A DNA stretch of 64,000 nucleotides from Bacteroidales bacterium (GCA_017960905.1 JAGCYH010000010.1:1-64000), one strand, 5' to 3'; counted from the stretch's first letter, positions 51,609-60,733 are shown. Program-made: numbers and translations. The notes: a model not told the origin generated them from the letters alone.

Positions 51609-52787
51609 ATGAAAAGACATGCTGTTTTGTCCGCACTGCTGATAATGTTTTGCACATCGCTCGTGGCGCAAACTACCGAGCCGGCTGTAATGTCGGAGGA
51701 GAGTATCAGCGAGAAGATTGAGAAATGTCGCAATCTGACCTATAATAAAACTATGTACGAGCACGACACTACTGTTGTGCGCGAACTGGTCAACTATGCC
51801 CAGCATACGCTCGAGACAAGCGGCAACGTGGCTTTCTTCGTCGATGAGTACCGCCTGCTATACATTCTCAACGGTTTTTATGCCGACTTCATAAGCAGCA
51901 TAAGGACTGTCGACGATTCGGTATACTTTGAGAATGTGGCTTACAAGCTGCGTCCGCAAAACAGCGATTATTACTACAACGGCATCTCTTATTTGAATGT
52001 AAATTCGGCCAAAATACTTGAAGACGTGCGCAAATCGACTTCAATCGATGATAGTGAGAAGCGATTTATTGAATTGTATATCAAGCATTTGATAACAAAA
52101 GACGACATTGAGGTGAATGCCTACAGCGATGAGTTCTTGTCGGTAAATACCGACAAGACATTCGAGAACTACACGCGCCGGTACATACGGCATGTTTACA
52201 GGCCTTACAGCGATTTTGGCATCTTTGGCGCACTCCTTTTCGGTTCGAAAGTTACAACCGAGTCGCTCACCGACATCGATAACGTCGGCTTTAATTTCGG
52301 TATCAATATCGCTCTGATGTACAAGCGAATAGCCCTCATGTTCGACTTACAGGACGGCTTCGGGCGTCTGCGTTCCGACATTTCAAAAGGCGGCATCACG
52401 CTCGAAAAACGAACAAGGTACGTCAATCGCACCATTGGCGTGTCGCTCGGTTACAAGCTGCCAGTTCGGAATAAATGGTTTGTCATACCAGCTGTCGGCC
52501 TACACAAGACGTGGATTATCGACAACCGACCCGATATGGAAAAGACTGATTTCAAGGCTCGTAGCAATGCCAATATAGGTGCCGGCATCGAGATTGGGCG
52601 CGAATTCGGCTCTTTCGAGAACAACTTCCGCACCGACCGAATGCGGTACATTTATGGCCATATAGGGCTCAAATACACCATTTTGCCTACAAAAATCGGC
52701 ATGCAGAGCGGCGACTACAAAGGTCTGATGCACTGCATAAATCTGGCTGTCGGTTTCGGCATAAACCAGGCTCACAGGGTGTACTGA
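51609..52787 (+). CDS. exported protein of unknown function, possible outer-membrane barrel
   Basis: 392 residues. The signal peptide MKRHAVLSALLIMFCTSLVAQ is clear. The first half (about 30-175) is helical and charged. The second half (about 190-392) has alternating amphipathic strands (GVSLGYKLPVRNKWFVIPAVGLHKTW, split over about 275-305; YIYGHIGLKYTILPTKIG) resembling an outer-membrane beta-barrel, ending in NQAHRVY and not the usual terminal Phe. I do not recognise the family. It follows miaA by 10 bp and precedes a radical SAM gene by 1 bp, so it sits inside an operon. An 11-bp palindrome is at 52135-52158. Confidence 0.65.
   Translation: MKRHAVLSALLIMFCTSLVAQTTEPAVMSEESISEKIEKCRNLTYNKTMYEHDTTVVRELVNYAQHTLETSGNVAFFVDEYRLLYILNGFYADFISSIRTVDDSVYFENVAYKLRPQNSDYYYNGISYLNVNSAKILEDVRKSTSIDDSEKRFIELYIKHLITKDDIEVNAYSDEFLSVNTDKTFENYTRRYIRHVYRPYSDFGIFGALLFGSKVTTESLTDIDNVGFNFGINIALMYKRIALMFDLQDGFGRLRSDISKGGITLEKRTRYVNRTIGVSLGYKLPVRNKWFVIPAVGLHKTWIIDNRPDMEKTDFKARSNANIGAGIEIGREFGSFENNFRTDRMRYIYGHIGLKYTILPTKIGMQSGDYKGLMHCINLAVGFGINQAHRVY
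52135..52158. repeat. intragenic palindrome, 11-bp arms
   Basis: TCTTGTCGGTA and its complement around AA, in the barrel-like gene. Confidence 0.85.
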
Positions 52788-52788
52788 T

Positions 52789-53694
52789 ATGTACTACAAC
52801 ACCTACCACGACTACTGCCGGCGGACTTTCGGCCGCCGGGTTCAGAAGATATCTGTTAATGCCGGTTTCACCTGCCCAAACCGCGACGGGACGAAGGGCA
52901 CTGGCGGCTGCGCGTTTTGCAACAACAGCACTTTCAATCCCGACTACTGCCGCGCCGATGTCGATATTCTGCGCCAGATAGATGATGGTATTCTCTTTTT
53001 CAAAAAATACAATGCCGACCTTTTTTTCGCTTATTTTCAGGCATATAGCAATACTTATGGCGAAACACAAGAAGTAATCGGGCTCTACCGCAAAGCGTTG
53101 AGCCACAGTCGTATAAGCGGTCTTGTGATAGGCACGCGCCCCGACTGTCTTGCTGACGATTTGCTCGATGAGCTCGCAAAACTGGCTGAAAATCACCATA
53201 TTGTGGTAGAACTTGGCGCCGAAAGCTGCTACAACGACACTCTCAGCGCGATAAACCGCGGGCATACGTGGGAAGATAGTGTTGAGGCGGTTAACCGCCT
53301 CAACGACAGAAATATACCAGTAGGTTTGCACATGATAATGGGTCTGCCTGGCGAGACACGCGAGATGCAACTTGCCGAGGCTGCCGCGATTTCAAAACTC
53401 CCCGTTACATTCCTGAAACTTCATCAGTTACAGATAGTTAAAGGTTCGCGTTTTGCTCAGCTCTACGCTGAGCAACCGCGCCAATTCGACCTTTGGACAC
53501 TCGACGATTACATCGATTTTTGCATCGATTTTGCCGAGAGGCTCAATCCGGCCATTGTCATCGAACGCTTTGTAAGTCAGGCGCCGCGCGAAATGGTTGT
53601 GGCGCCATTTTGGAACGTGAAAAACTTCGAGTTTGTACACAAACTCGAACATCGTTTTGGCGAACGCCATACATATCAGGGACGTTTGTTTTAG
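52789..53694 (+). CDS. TIGR01212 family radical SAM protein (YhcC-like)
   Basis: 301 residues. Cysteines 29, 41 and 44 (GFTCPNRDG..GGCAFCNN) form the cluster-binding site in the elongated spacing of the YhcC/TIGR01212 group. YNTYHDYCRRTFGRRVQKIS and NPDYC are further family features, followed by FQAYSNTYG, GTRPDCL and HMIMGLPGETRE. It should bind a 4Fe-4S cluster and SAM; the substrate is unknown. It starts 1 nt after the stop of the barrel-like gene. Two long palindromes lie in the gene (53281-53304, 53626-53649) and one 9-bp hairpin (53453-53475). It converges with the next gene with only 2 bp between stop codons and no terminator. Confidence 0.92.
   Translation: MYYNTYHDYCRRTFGRRVQKISVNAGFTCPNRDGTKGTGGCAFCNNSTFNPDYCRADVDILRQIDDGILFFKKYNADLFFAYFQAYSNTYGETQEVIGLYRKALSHSRISGLVIGTRPDCLADDLLDELAKLAENHHIVVELGAESCYNDTLSAINRGHTWEDSVEAVNRLNDRNIPVGLHMIMGLPGETREMQLAEAAAISKLPVTFLKLHQLQIVKGSRFAQLYAEQPRQFDLWTLDDYIDFCIDFAERLNPAIVIERFVSQAPREMVVAPFWNVKNFEFVHKLEHRFGERHTYQGRLF
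53281..53304. repeat. intragenic 24-bp perfect palindrome
   Basis: GTTGAGGCGGTT directly followed by its complement, in the radical SAM gene just before the conserved HMIMGLPGE codons. Confidence 0.88.
53626..53649. repeat. intragenic palindrome, 11-bp arms
   Basis: TTCGAGTTTGT and its complement around AC, near the 3' end of the radical SAM gene. Confidence 0.85.
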
Positions 53695-53696
53695 CG

Positions 53697-54800
53697 CTAT
53701 TCGGCGAACTCGAACGTGGTGGCTACCGGGAAGTGGTCGCTTATGGTGGTGTTGTTGAGTATCTCGAACGATTTTGATACAATGCCTTCGGAATAGAGCA
53801 CGTAGTCGATGCGCAACGGCGGCAGTTTGCCGTTGTATGTGTTGGCCCAGCCTCGACCCGACTCGATGAATGAGTCGTAAAGATTCTGCGATATTTGTCT
53901 GTAAGTGAACGAGATAGGGGTATCGTTAAAGTCGCCGCAGACAATAGTTTTCAGAGGTGAGTCGGCTATGGCCTGTCGGAGCTCACGCGCCTGCACGGCT
54001 CTGTCGACAAAGGCTCCGGCCATTTGATGGTATGTCGATTTGATGTTCTCTTTCGTCTCGCCGCCTATGTCGGCGTGCTGAACATTGTTGACTGCCGTCA
54101 ACTGCTTGTCCGACAAGCGGATAGACTTTAGGTGGCAATTGAAAATACGTGTTTTCGTGCCTTTTATATCAGCGTCGACAACAAGAATCGAAGTGTTTGT
54201 TTCGTTAGAGAAACTATCAATTTTCACGTGTTCGATAGGGTATTTGCTCAGAATAATCTGAGCCGAAGCCCAAGGGTGCGCCTTGCCGACATTTTCGTCG
54301 GTAATTATGTATTTGTAGGTCGTGAACGCGCTTGGGTAGTCGTTGAAACCCATATTCGCAAGTACCTTACTCATAGGTACTTCCTGCAGGCAGACAATGT
54401 CGGCGTCGCGGTTGTCGATGAAGGTTATGAAGTCGTCGATGGTAACACCCTCGGCATATTTGCCCATGTTGAAATTTCTGACATTATATGTCAGAAATTT
54501 TATATCGTTCTGATTATCAGATGGTGCCGAGCCAAAGCCAATGTTACAAACCGACATGAAGCTCTTCCACGTAACCACCAACGCCACAAGTGGCAGAATT
54601 ATTTTGAGCGAACGCCCGAAAATGAGCACCAGAACAACGTAGAGCGCTGTCGCCACCCACAAATACGGAAATCCGAACCCGGCAAATGGTATGTAGCTTT
54701 CCTTAACAGGCTCATACATCGATGAATAGCACGTCAGTACGACTCCCGCCGCAAGCATTATCCCGATGAAACCTATTATGTAGCTAAAGAATTTTCTCAT
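53697..54800 (-). CDS. membrane-anchored endonuclease/exonuclease/phosphatase-fold protein
   Basis: 367 residues. Three N-terminal TM helices (about 5-25, 40-58, 66-85) precede an EEP-fold domain (about 100-367): IKFLTYNVRNFN, VCLQEV with the catalytic Glu, CHLKSIRLS, VCGDFNDTP and a final ISDHFPVAT with the catalytic His. Family members cleave phosphodiesters in nucleic acids or phospholipids, and the topology would place the domain outside the cytoplasm or at the membrane face. It overlaps the rhomboid gene by 4 nt and is the last gene of a long minus-strand run. A 13-bp hairpin (54472-54500) encodes part of the conserved TYNVRNF segment. Confidence 0.87.
   Translation of the reverse strand: MRKFFSYIIGFIGIMLAAGVVLTCYSSMYEPVKESYIPFAGFGFPYLWVATALYVVLVLIFGRSLKIILPLVALVVTWKSFMSVCNIGFGSAPSDNQNDIKFLTYNVRNFNMGKYAEGVTIDDFITFIDNRDADIVCLQEVPMSKVLANMGFNDYPSAFTTYKYIITDENVGKAHPWASAQIILSKYPIEHVKIDSFSNETNTSILVVDADIKGTKTRIFNCHLKSIRLSDKQLTAVNNVQHADIGGETKENIKSTYHQMAGAFVDRAVQARELRQAIADSPLKTIVCGDFNDTPISFTYRQISQNLYDSFIESGRGWANTYNGKLPPLRIDYVLYSEGIVSKSFEILNNTTISDHFPVATTFEFAE
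54472..54500. repeat. intragenic hairpin, 13-bp arms
   Basis: AAATTTCTGACAT and its complement around TAT, over the conserved N-terminal motif of the EEP-fold gene. Confidence 0.88.
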
Positions 54801-55636
54801 TGTGAATTGTTTTTGCTTTCATCGAAAAGAGTCTGTTTCTCCGCCTTCGACAGACCATCGTAACCCGACTGTTTCATCTTGTCGAGTATGCGGTCTATCT
54901 CGCGGTTGTGCTCTTGTCGACGTGCGTTAAACTTCATATCTTCAGTCATTTGATTGTTATAAACGACGTGCATTTTCTGTCTGTTTCTGTTGTGCCGAGA
55001 GAGTCTTGCGTGAGGCAAGCCTCGCCATTTCCACCACAAAGATAGTAAAATTCCGGCAAGCGCACCGCCAAGGTGCGCTAAATGTCCGCCTGTGTTTACA
55101 AGACCCGGAACGCTGATTATGTCTATTACGACGAAAAAAGCGGCGTAGTATTTGAGCGGAACAATGCCAATGAAGATGACTTGAATCTTGTAGTTGGGTG
55201 CGTAAACCGCTACAGCTAAGAGGATTGCCATCACAGCCGCCGACGCGCCTATCATCACCGAACCGCTTATCGGCATAAAAAATTGCGCTGCCAGACAGGC
55301 CACGCAACCCATCAGTCCGCCCACAAGATATGTGAGCAGCAGAGTGCGCTGTCCGATGATGGCGGTGAATATCCGCCCAAACCAATAAAGGCACAGCAGA
55401 TTGAAAAAGACATGTATAAAGTCGTAGTGTACAAACATATACGTGAGAACTGTCCACGGGCGGTGAATCAGTTCTATGAGCGGTATGGGCATGGCAACGA
55501 AAGACAGCAAGAGGTTGCTGTCGATGAATATCGACAGCACGCGCACAGCAAGGAACACACCTATGTTGATGTAAATCAGCTTTATGAGTGTTCCGCCTTC
55601 GCTAAAAGATTCGTTTATTTCGCGCCAAAATGCCAT
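54797..55636 (-). CDS. rhomboid-family intramembrane protease, second copy
   Basis: 279 residues, six TM helices followed by a basic cytoplasmic tail (about 205-279). FVHYDFIHVFFNLLCLYWFGRIF matches the HxxxHxxxN region, the catalytic Ser is in IGASAAVMAIL and the catalytic His in HLAHLGGALAG. The usual G-x-S-G reads G-A-S-A here, a small change next to the nucleophile that may affect activity. It lies 2 bp after the first rhomboid gene and overlaps the EEP-fold gene by 4 nt. The substrates are unknown. Confidence 0.87.
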   Translation of the reverse strand: MAFWREINESFSEGGTLIKLIYINIGVFLAVRVLSIFIDSNLLLSFVAMPIPLIELIHRPWTVLTYMFVHYDFIHVFFNLLCLYWFGRIFTAIIGQRTLLLTYLVGGLMGCVACLAAQFFMPISGSVMIGASAAVMAILLAVAVYAPNYKIQVIFIGIVPLKYYAAFFVVIDIISVPGLVNTGGHLAHLGGALAGILLSLWWKWRGLPHARLSRHNRNRQKMHVVYNNQMTEDMKFNARRQEHNREIDRILDKMKQSGYDGLSKAEKQTLFDESKNNSQ

Positions 55637-55638
55637 AA

Positions 55639-56490
55639 TCAGTAGTACATGTTATTGTTGTAGTCGTTGCGCCATTTTCGTACGAGGAAAAAGCCGAACA
55701 GCATGCCGCCCAAGTGCGCCCAGTGAGCCACATTGTCGTAGTGCACGCCCACGTTGCTCGCTATTCCGAGGAAAAGCTCTATCAGACCGTAAATTATCAC
55801 GAAGTATTTCGCTTTTATCGGAATTGGCGGGAAGAGCAGCAGCAGTCGCATATTGGGGAACAACATGCCGAAAGCCAGCAGTATTCCGAATACGGCGCCG
55901 GAGGCGCCTATCGTTATGTGCGAGTTGAAATACATTGGCTGGTAATCAACAAAGAATTGCCGTGCGTAGGTGAGCGCCTGCGACGGGTCGGAGGCCACTA
56001 TGGCGTTGTATTTGTTGATAAACTGTTGTATAAACAGCTGACTTTCAGAGTCGTATGCGAACACGAAACGATCCATCATGCCTTGCACATCGGCGTTCGA
56101 CGGGTTGGTCAGAAACTTGTCGATGGCCTCTATGAACGGGTTGAGGTCGAAGTAGAGCGCCACTTCCTGCGTAAGGCCAGAGCCAATGCCGCATATAAGG
56201 TAGTATATGAGGAATCGTTTGCCACCCCACACTTGTTCCAGAATGCGCCCGAACATGAAGAGCGCAAACATATTGAAGAAGATATGGTCGAAGCCGCCAT
56301 GCAGAAACATGAACGTGACAAGTTGCCACGGCCCGAAGTCCTGGGCAGCGTAGTAGTGAAGACCCAGATAGTCGTTCACGTTGATGCCCATGTGGCTTCT
56401 GACAACATAGCTTGCTATGCAAGCTAATATATTTATTATCAGTAAGTTCTTTACTACTGGCGGCATCTGGAATTGACTGCTGAAACTCAT
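55639..56490 (-). CDS. rhomboid-family intramembrane serine protease
   Basis: 283 residues. FLHGGFDHIFFNMFALFMFG is the HxxxHxxxN region, the catalytic Ser is in TIGASGAVFGIL and the His in AHWAHLGGMLFG. A soluble insert of about 55 residues (about 115-170) between the second and third helices is larger than in the sister gene. Its start overlaps the mutL stop by 4 nt (ATGA), so it is translationally coupled to mutL. Such proteases cut single TM helices in the inner membrane. Confidence 0.9.
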   Translation of the reverse strand: MSFSSQFQMPPVVKNLLIINILACIASYVVRSHMGINVNDYLGLHYYAAQDFGPWQLVTFMFLHGGFDHIFFNMFALFMFGRILEQVWGGKRFLIYYLICGIGSGLTQEVALYFDLNPFIEAIDKFLTNPSNADVQGMMDRFVFAYDSESQLFIQQFINKYNAIVASDPSQALTYARQFFVDYQPMYFNSHITIGASGAVFGILLAFGMLFPNMRLLLLFPPIPIKAKYFVIIYGLIELFLGIASNVGVHYDNVAHWAHLGGMLFGFFLVRKWRNDYNNNMYY

Positions 56491-58349
56491 AATTGAAAAC
56501 TGTTAAAACGTGAGTCGATATCTGGAACTGACAAAATGACGAAAATATTCTTGCCCGATGGCGTTACCGATGGCGCCTTGCACGCCACAAGTTTTTGATA
56601 AAGCACTGCCATCTCGTTCTTATTCAGTGCTTTGCCGTACGGCAAAGCCCCTTTTTTTGCGACGGTTTGCGTAACGTACTCCATCACGTTGTCCGAGATG
56701 TTTATTTCGCCGTTGCGCGAGTCGTAAACAATGGCCTCGAGCAGTCCCGATGCGTCGGCAGCGTCGATGTTGGCGGGCACAGCATTGATGGCCATCTGCC
56801 CCGACTCTTCATCGTATTGAAGGTCGAATCCCACGCGGCGCAGCTCGGTATCGAGCTCGCTGATGATGCAGGCGTCTTCGACGTTCATGGCCATGTATTC
56901 GGGAAAAAGCAATTGTTGCGAAGCAACATTGCCTATCGTTAGTGTTGAACTAATAAGCTCATACTGAATGCGTTCGTAGGCGCGGTGCTGGTCTATCAGC
57001 ATCAATCCCTGCTCGGTAACCACGGCAACATATTTGTTGCCTATCTGGAAGAAGTTTTCGGGCTGTTGCGACAAATCGGGGAAACTGTCGAAAGGCAGTT
57101 TGTCCATTTGCGACGGAATGATGCCGCTGTCGGCCGGGTTGTCGGTGTTGGCCGAGCTTTTGTACAGATTCTCCCAGCCTTGCACGTTCTGCCTTGGCTG
57201 ATAAGGATTTCGGCTATAGCCGAAATCAGACTGTATCTGCTCCGTCTCGCGTTTGAACGGATTGTAAATCTCCGATTCGTTTTTGTAGACGCTAACGCCG
57301 GGGATATAAGGCGGAATCTCTACCGGATTGGTCTCCGAGAAATCAATCGACGGCGTGATGTTGCATCGTCCCAAACACTCTCTTACACTGACGTTTATGA
57401 GTTGCCAAACACCGGCGTCGTTGTCGAATTTTATTTCGGTTTTTTGCGGATGCACATTCACGTCGATGCACTGCGGGTCTACATTTATATATATGAAATA
57501 TGCCGGCGAGAGTTCGCTCGGTATGATGTTCTTGTAGGCGTCGGTTACGGCTTTGTGAAAATACGCGCTTTTCATAAAGCGCTCATTCACAAAGAAATAT
57601 TGGTCGCTACCGGTCTTTTTTGCGGTTTGTGGCGAACCGATGAATCCTTTTATCGACGCCACCGATGTCTCCACCTCTATTGGCAGCAGTTCTTGCGACA
57701 GAGTGCGCCCCACAACTTGTGCCACGCGCTGTTTCATGTTGCCTGCCGGCAGCGTGTAAATTGGCGTCCCGTTGCTTGTGAGGCTGAATGTAACGTCGGT
57801 GTGAGCCAGTGCCACACGCAGAAATTCCGATGTTACATGCCGCATTTCTGCGGCATCGGATTTGAGGAAACGGCGGCGCGCAGGTATGTTGAAAAAGAGG
57901 TTTTTAACCATGAAACGGCTGCCGACAGCTGTCGCTATCGGTTCCTGATTTGTTATTTGCGAGGCCGAAATCTCTATGTGTACACCGAGTTCGTCTTCGG
58001 TGCGGCGTGTGAAGAGTTCTACTTGCGCCACTGCGGCGATAGAGGCGAGGGCCTCGCCTCTAAAGCCCATTGTATGAAGCGAATACAGGTCTTTTGCATC
58101 TGAAATTTTCGATGTGGCGTGCCGTTCGAATGCCAGACGGGCGTCGGTCTCCGACATACCGCAGCCGTCGTCGACAATCTGTATCAGAGTGCGCCCGGCA
58201 TCGGTAATGAGCACCTTTACCACCGACGCGCCAGCGTCGATGGCGTTCTCCATCATCTCTTTGATAACCGACGCGGGGCGTTGTATCACCTCGCCTGCGG
58301 CTATCTGATTGGCCACCGAATCGGGTAATAGATGTATTACGTTCGCCAT
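56487..58349 (-). CDS. mutL: DNA mismatch repair protein MutL
   Basis: 620 residues. The N-terminal GHKL ATPase shows IKEMMENAIDAGAS, IVDDGCGMS and GFRGEALASIAAV. The transducer domain and a long linker (about 345-430) follow. The C-terminal domain has DQHRAYERIQYE, close to the endonuclease motif DQHAxxExxxxE, but the zinc-linked C-terminal CPHGRP motif reads TPSGKN and the ACR-type motif reads AKKG. To my memory such changes are usual in Bacteroidota MutL, so nicking activity is uncertain. It is coupled to the downstream rhomboid gene. Perfect palindromes lie at 56629-56648, 57206-57227 and 58040-58062. Confidence 0.96.
   Translation of the reverse strand: MANVIHLLPDSVANQIAAGEVIQRPASVIKEMMENAIDAGASVVKVLITDAGRTLIQIVDDGCGMSETDARLAFERHATSKISDAKDLYSLHTMGFRGEALASIAAVAQVELFTRRTEDELGVHIEISASQITNQEPIATAVGSRFMVKNLFFNIPARRRFLKSDAAEMRHVTSEFLRVALAHTDVTFSLTSNGTPIYTLPAGNMKQRVAQVVGRTLSQELLPIEVETSVASIKGFIGSPQTAKKTGSDQYFFVNERFMKSAYFHKAVTDAYKNIIPSELSPAYFIYINVDPQCIDVNVHPQKTEIKFDNDAGVWQLINVSVRECLGRCNITPSIDFSETNPVEIPPYIPGVSVYKNESEIYNPFKRETEQIQSDFGYSRNPYQPRQNVQGWENLYKSSANTDNPADSGIIPSQMDKLPFDSFPDLSQQPENFFQIGNKYVAVVTEQGLMLIDQHRAYERIQYELISSTLTIGNVASQQLLFPEYMAMNVEDACIISELDTELRRVGFDLQYDEESGQMAINAVPANIDAADASGLLEAIVYDSRNGEINISDNVMEYVTQTVAKKGALPYGKALNKNEMAVLYQKLVACKAPSVTPSGKNIFVILSVPDIDSRFNSFQL
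57206..57227. repeat. intragenic 22-bp perfect palindrome in mutL
   Basis: GATTTCGGCTA directly followed by its complement, in the linker-coding region. Confidence 0.87.
58040..58062. repeat. intragenic palindrome in mutL, 11-bp arms
   Basis: TAGAGGCGAGG and its complement around one G; it encodes the strongly conserved FRGEALASI segment. Confidence 0.87.
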
Positions 58350-58352
58350 CGT

Positions 58353-58676
58353 TTACGAGAATAACAGATTGCGGAAGGCTGGCGATTTGTAGAACAGGTA
58401 GTAGAGCAAAAAGCAGAGTATTCCGACAAACACGAGGACGAAGATGCGCGACTGACGGCGACTTTTCGACATTTTCTGCGAAAATGCGTCGTGGCGGGCT
58501 TTCATGCCCGAGTTGCGTATTATCGACCCTGGCTGGTAGTTTTCGCCCTGTACGTCGTCGTCGGCCAAACCGAGCTCACGGCGCCGCTGCTCGCGGCGCT
58601 CTTTCTCAGGGTCGTAAAACCTTGGTTTGTAGTCGAATACTCTATGTTTTGGTACTTTGAAAAATGCAAATCCCAT
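58353..58676 (-). CDS. small tail-anchored membrane protein upstream of mutL
   Basis: 107 residues. A charged N-terminal part (KHRVFDYKPRFYDPEKERREQRRREL, over about 10-36) and one C-terminal TM helix (about 80-98, IFVLVFVGILCFLLYYLFY). I believe similar proteins sit beside mutL in other Bacteroidota, but no function is known to me. It lies 3 bp upstream of mutL and 18 bp downstream of the Dabb gene, so it belongs to the same run. Confidence 0.75.
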   Translation of the reverse strand: MGFAFFKVPKHRVFDYKPRFYDPEKERREQRRRELGLADDDVQGENYQPGSIIRNSGMKARHDAFSQKMSKSRRQSRIFVLVFVGILCFLLYYLFYKSPAFRNLLFS

Positions 58677-58694
58677 TCTTTATCCGGTTAAATG

Positions 58695-58994
58695 TTAATA
58701 TTCAAAATCGTTGCATGCTCTCACGTCGAGCATAGCGCGAATGCGCTTGCCGACTGCGAGGTGGTCGGGGTGGTTGGCATATACGTCGAGCCCTTTGAGG
58801 TCGTCGAACGTGGCCACCAGAGCAAGGTCGAACTTCTCGCTCGAGTTGCAGTTGATGCCTACCTCCATGCTGCGCAGTGTAGGTACTATATTTATCAGAT
58901 TTTCAAGACCTTGCTTGATTTCTGCCAGTTCGTTTTTCTTGTGCGCTGCCTCTATGTCGTCGCGCATTTTGAATAATACTATATGTTTTATCAT
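58695..58994 (-). CDS. Dabb (stress-responsive alpha/beta barrel) protein
   Basis: 99 residues from the ATG at 58994, which begins the family signature MIKHIVLFKMRDD. NCNSSEKFDLALVATFDDLKGLDVYANHPDHLAV (spread over about 49-82) completes the dimeric ferredoxin-like Dabb fold. Members include plant stress proteins and polyketide cyclases; the bacterial role is unknown. The in-frame ATG at 59018 overlaps the upstream gene's end region and adds only eight polar residues. Confidence 0.88.
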   Translation of the reverse strand: MIKHIVLFKMRDDIEAAHKKNELAEIKQGLENLINIVPTLRSMEVGINCNSSEKFDLALVATFDDLKGLDVYANHPDHLAVGKRIRAMLDVRACNDFEY

Positions 58995-59022
58995 CTTGTT
59001 TAATTTATTGTTTTTCAATTGT

Positions 59023-60720
59023 TTAATCTACTGCCTCGTCGAGTATTTCGCTCACGTTGACAATTCTGTTGCCTAAGTTTTCGCACTCTTGTATCAAATC
59101 CATGAAAAAGACGCTCTGCTCGTACGAATACTGTTCGAGTTTTATGTTGTCGAAATTCTCGGCTTTCACTTGGTCGCGGTATCTGTTTATCTGTGTTTCA
59201 ATCTCTTGCGCTTTGACTACATCGGCAGAGAAGTCGAGTTTGTCAAGGTTCTCGAGCATTGTGTTCAGTGCTTCATCGACCATGTTGAACATGAATGCGA
59301 TCTTGTCGGACATTTTCTTCGTCACGCGGATTTTCTGCTCGTGCATCTTGTTGATGAGGCGCGCCATGGTGAAGTTGCAGTCGCCGATACTCTCAAGCTC
59401 GCCAACGATTTTAATCATCGACTTAGAGCGGCGGCGGCCCGAGTCGCTCATGCGAGCCTGGTTCACCTTGGTCAGATAGTTGGCTATCTCGTATTCCACA
59501 TCGTCGCTTATCTTCTCGTAACTCTCTATCTTACTGTACAATTTGCCGAATTTCGATTCCGACATGTCGGAATCGAATTCCAGTTCGCGAACGAAGCTGA
59601 ACATCTTCTGCGTGTGCTTGGCGAAAAAAGATATCTCTTTTTTCGCCTGAATAAGAGACAGTTCCGAGGTTGACATAAGACCTGTTGAGATATATTTCAG
59701 GTGGAATTCCTCCTCTTCGTTTTTCTTTCCGCGTTTGAAATGCATCACTATTCGCTCAATCATCGATGTGAAGCTGATGAAGATGACAGTGTTGATGAGG
59801 TTGAACGAGGTGTGAAGCGTTGCGAGGGCTATTGGTACGGCATATCCGTCGTCGTAAGGCGACGTGTCGAGCATTGCCACTGTGAGCGTATCGACCAGAT
59901 GCAGAAACGGTTTGAACAGTATGACTGCTATCACCGCGCCTGTGGCGTTGAACAGGAAGTGGACGAAGGCTGCTCGTTTGGCCGAAATGTTACCCACTTG
60001 GGCGGCTATGTTGGCCGTTACGGTGGTACCGATGTTTTCGCCCAAAATCATCGCCGCGCCTATCTCAAACGGTATCCATTTGTGCATGCAAAGCACTATG
60101 GTAAAGGCCATTGTGGCGCTCGACGATTGCACCAATATCGTTATTGCCGTGCCTATCGCAAGGAATATGATTATTGAGAGCGTGCCGAGCTGGCAGTAGT
60201 CGTTGACAAATTCGGCCAACGATGGCAGCGATGTGGCGTATGGCATCGTGATGCGCAGAAAGTGTATTCCCATGAATATCAGCGAGAAACCCAGTATTGC
60301 CTCGCCCCATGAGTGGCGTTTGTTGACTTTAGAAAAGACGAACGGCATTGCCACGCCTATCATTGGCAGCACGAGGAACCAGACGTCGACGTTGAATCCG
60401 AAAAACGCTATTATCCAGCCGGTTATGGTGGTTCCGATGTTGGCGCCCATTATCATGCCTATTGATTCGCCCAGCGTTATTATGCCGGCGTTGACGGCAC
60501 TCACAAGCATCACTATCGTTGCACTCGACGACTGTACTATCATCGTTACCACTACGCCCATCAGCATGCCGACGATGCGGTTCGACCTGATGACGGCCAG
60601 AATGCTCTTCATGCGCGAGCCGGCTATCTTGAGCAGAGCCTCGCTCATCATCTTCATGCCGTAGAGGAAGATGGCTAACGAGCCCAGCCATTCTAATATT
60701 TCAAGTACAACGTTTTCCAT
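59023..60720 (-). CDS. Na/Pi cotransporter with PhoU-like domain
   Basis: 565 residues from the ATG at 60720; the frame extends to a TTG at 60729. The membrane domain (about 1-310) has the duplicated QSSSATIVMLVSAVN and QSSSATMAFTIVL repeats and NIGTTITGWII/ENIGTTVTANIA. A PhoU-like helical region (about 340-560) ends the protein. It should couple Na+ and phosphate movement at the inner membrane. It is paralogous to the protein at 31425-33410 but ends where that one gains a DNA-binding domain. Two long palindromes fall in the gene (59552-59577, 59620-59647). It is part of the long minus-strand run. Confidence 0.92.
   Translation of the reverse strand: MENVVLEILEWLGSLAIFLYGMKMMSEALLKIAGSRMKSILAVIRSNRIVGMLMGVVVTMIVQSSSATIVMLVSAVNAGIITLGESIGMIMGANIGTTITGWIIAFFGFNVDVWFLVLPMIGVAMPFVFSKVNKRHSWGEAILGFSLIFMGIHFLRITMPYATSLPSLAEFVNDYCQLGTLSIIIFLAIGTAITILVQSSSATMAFTIVLCMHKWIPFEIGAAMILGENIGTTVTANIAAQVGNISAKRAAFVHFLFNATGAVIAVILFKPFLHLVDTLTVAMLDTSPYDDGYAVPIALATLHTSFNLINTVIFISFTSMIERIVMHFKRGKKNEEEEFHLKYISTGLMSTSELSLIQAKKEISFFAKHTQKMFSFVRELEFDSDMSESKFGKLYSKIESYEKISDDVEYEIANYLTKVNQARMSDSGRRRSKSMIKIVGELESIGDCNFTMARLINKMHEQKIRVTKKMSDKIAFMFNMVDEALNTMLENLDKLDFSADVVKAQEIETQINRYRDQVKAENFDNIKLEQYSYEQSVFFMDLIQECENLGNRIVNVSEILDEAVD
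59552..59577. repeat. intragenic 26-bp perfect palindrome
   Basis: TTCGATTCCGACA directly followed by its complement, in the PhoU-like part of the Na/Pi gene. Confidence 0.88.
59620..59647. repeat. intragenic hairpin, 12-bp arms
   Basis: GGCGAAAAAAGA and its complement around TATC, 43 bp from the previous palindrome and in the same gene. Confidence 0.88.
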
Positions 60721-60733
60721 AAGCTTCAATTTT

